From CAZIJH01 sp964539655 (GTDB lineage Archaea > Aenigmatarchaeota > Aenigmatarchaeia > CG10238-14 > SCSR01): DNA of 64,000 nt. The DNA is taken from NCBI GenBank assembly GCA_964539655.1, contig CAZIJH010000004.1, positions 1 to 64,000 of the forward strand. Direction: 5' to 3'. The notes beneath the pieces are model-generated. The model was not told where the DNA came from and searched no databases. It saw only the letters and a list, made by a program, of their open reading frames with translations. Below, in pieces: positions 63,653 through 64,000 of this stretch. The position numbers and the translations under genes were made by a program. Each line of letters begins with the position of its first letter. Within the stretch, counting starts at the first letter, position 1.

Positions 63653-64000
63653 GCAGCTTCTCGAAATTTTTCCGGAATTCCACGAGATTTTTAAAAACCT
63701 TGACTGCCCCGTTTCTTTCCAATGCTGATTGGGGATATTCTCCAGTCGCGACTCCCACGCCGTTCATTCTTGCGCGCCTCGCGGAAATTATTTCGTAGAT
63801 CGAATCGCCGATGTACAGACACTGCTTTGCGTTAACCTTCAAAATTTTCGCAGCCTTTATCAGGGGATCTGGATGAGGCTTGTGAAGTCTCGTGTCTTCG
63901 GACGAAATCACGAGATCGAAAAATTTTCCGATTCCTGTCTTTCTGAAACCCAGATCGATATTTTTTCTTGATCCGGAAGAAACGAGCGCGATTTTCAATT
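63642..64000 (-). CDS. HAD-family phosphatase, C-terminal part (runs off window)
   Basis: The frame is open to the window edge. Visible HAD blocks: LVSSGSR (motif II), LHKPHPDPLIKAAK (motif III lysine) and YIGDSIYEIISAR (motif IV). The DxDxT nucleophile lies beyond the window. The pattern is that of phosphoglycolate-phosphatase-like HADs. Its 3' end overlaps sepF by 11 bases, convergent. Confidence 0.85.
   Translation of the reverse strand, partial: LKIALVSSGSRKNIDLGFRKTGIGKFFDLVISSEDTRLHKPHPDPLIKAAKILKVNAKQCLYIGDSIYEIISARRARMNGVGVATGEYPQSALERNGAVKVFKNLVEFRKNFEKLLTL

Overview
The window looks like a piece of an archaeal chromosome, most likely from a small-genome DPANN-type lineage. I cannot place the phylum from sequence reading alone. 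Archaeal signs are ribosomal proteins L37e, S8e and L10e, an Sm-like protein, an archaeal class-1 release factor (NIKS and YxCxxxF motifs), a small DUF1931-like histone-fold protein, DUF1512, a TIGR00288-type NYN protein, SepF, intron-containing tRNA genes, TATA-type promoter elements and GGTGA-type ribosome binding sites. Many genes are short orphans and several families (DUF5654, half-size MFS, single-domain kinases) suit such genomes.

Layout. 1-3.3 kb: minus-strand operon of membrane or surface proteins ending in a GT-C-like glycosyltransferase cut by the window edge. 3.3-8.9 kb: information-processing block (tRNA-Lys, L37e, a small RIO/Bud32-like kinase, LSm, S8e, TatD, then aRF1 interrupted by an intein at its catalytic loop). 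8.9-19.2 kb: half MFS transporter, LRR surface protein, ValRS, an M23-like surface protein, lmo0937 protein, zinc-finger protein, PIN protein, phosphoesterase and orphans. 19.2-22.1 kb: tRNA-Ala and tRNA-Ile, with two tandem gene cassettes inserted at the 3' end of tRNA-Ile, each carrying one gene between conserved ends. 22.1-24.7 kb: an NHEJ pair (Ku and ATP-dependent ligase). 24.7-31 kb: a thiol/copper cluster with a circularly permuted DsbA, small metal-binding membrane proteins, a membrane-bound HTH regulator with a likely operator, and a P1B copper ATPase with an N-terminal YHS domain. 31.7-33.9 kb: carbamoyltransferase/SxtJ-like/DUF5989 module. 34.9-36 kb and 44.2-45.1 kb: two LAGLIDADG endonuclease genes, each running into or abutting the 5' end of a tRNA gene (Glu, Leu). 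36-43.3 kb: orphans, cupin, DUF1059, a TraB-like protein and a Zn/Mn-type ABC transporter. 43.3-48.7 kb: ureohydrolase, histidine phosphatase, membrane Lon-like protease, tRNA-binding protein and tRNA-Thr. 48.7-64 kb: a 1248-residue surface protein with a PHP-like domain, PEP synthase, L10e, a dTTP-synthesis group (dCMP deaminase, thymidylate kinase), the histone-fold protein, DUF1512, the NYN protein, SepF and a partial HAD phosphatase.

The most unusual content is mobile DNA attached to tRNA genes: cassette-like units at tRNA-Ile with no recombinase in view, and endonuclease genes at the 5' ends of tRNA-Glu and tRNA-Leu. Next come protein oddities: GGM instead of GGQ in aRF1 exactly at an intein junction, a permuted DsbA, and a thymidylate kinase without the Walker A lysine. 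All calls rest on motif reading and hand alignment; no database search was run.
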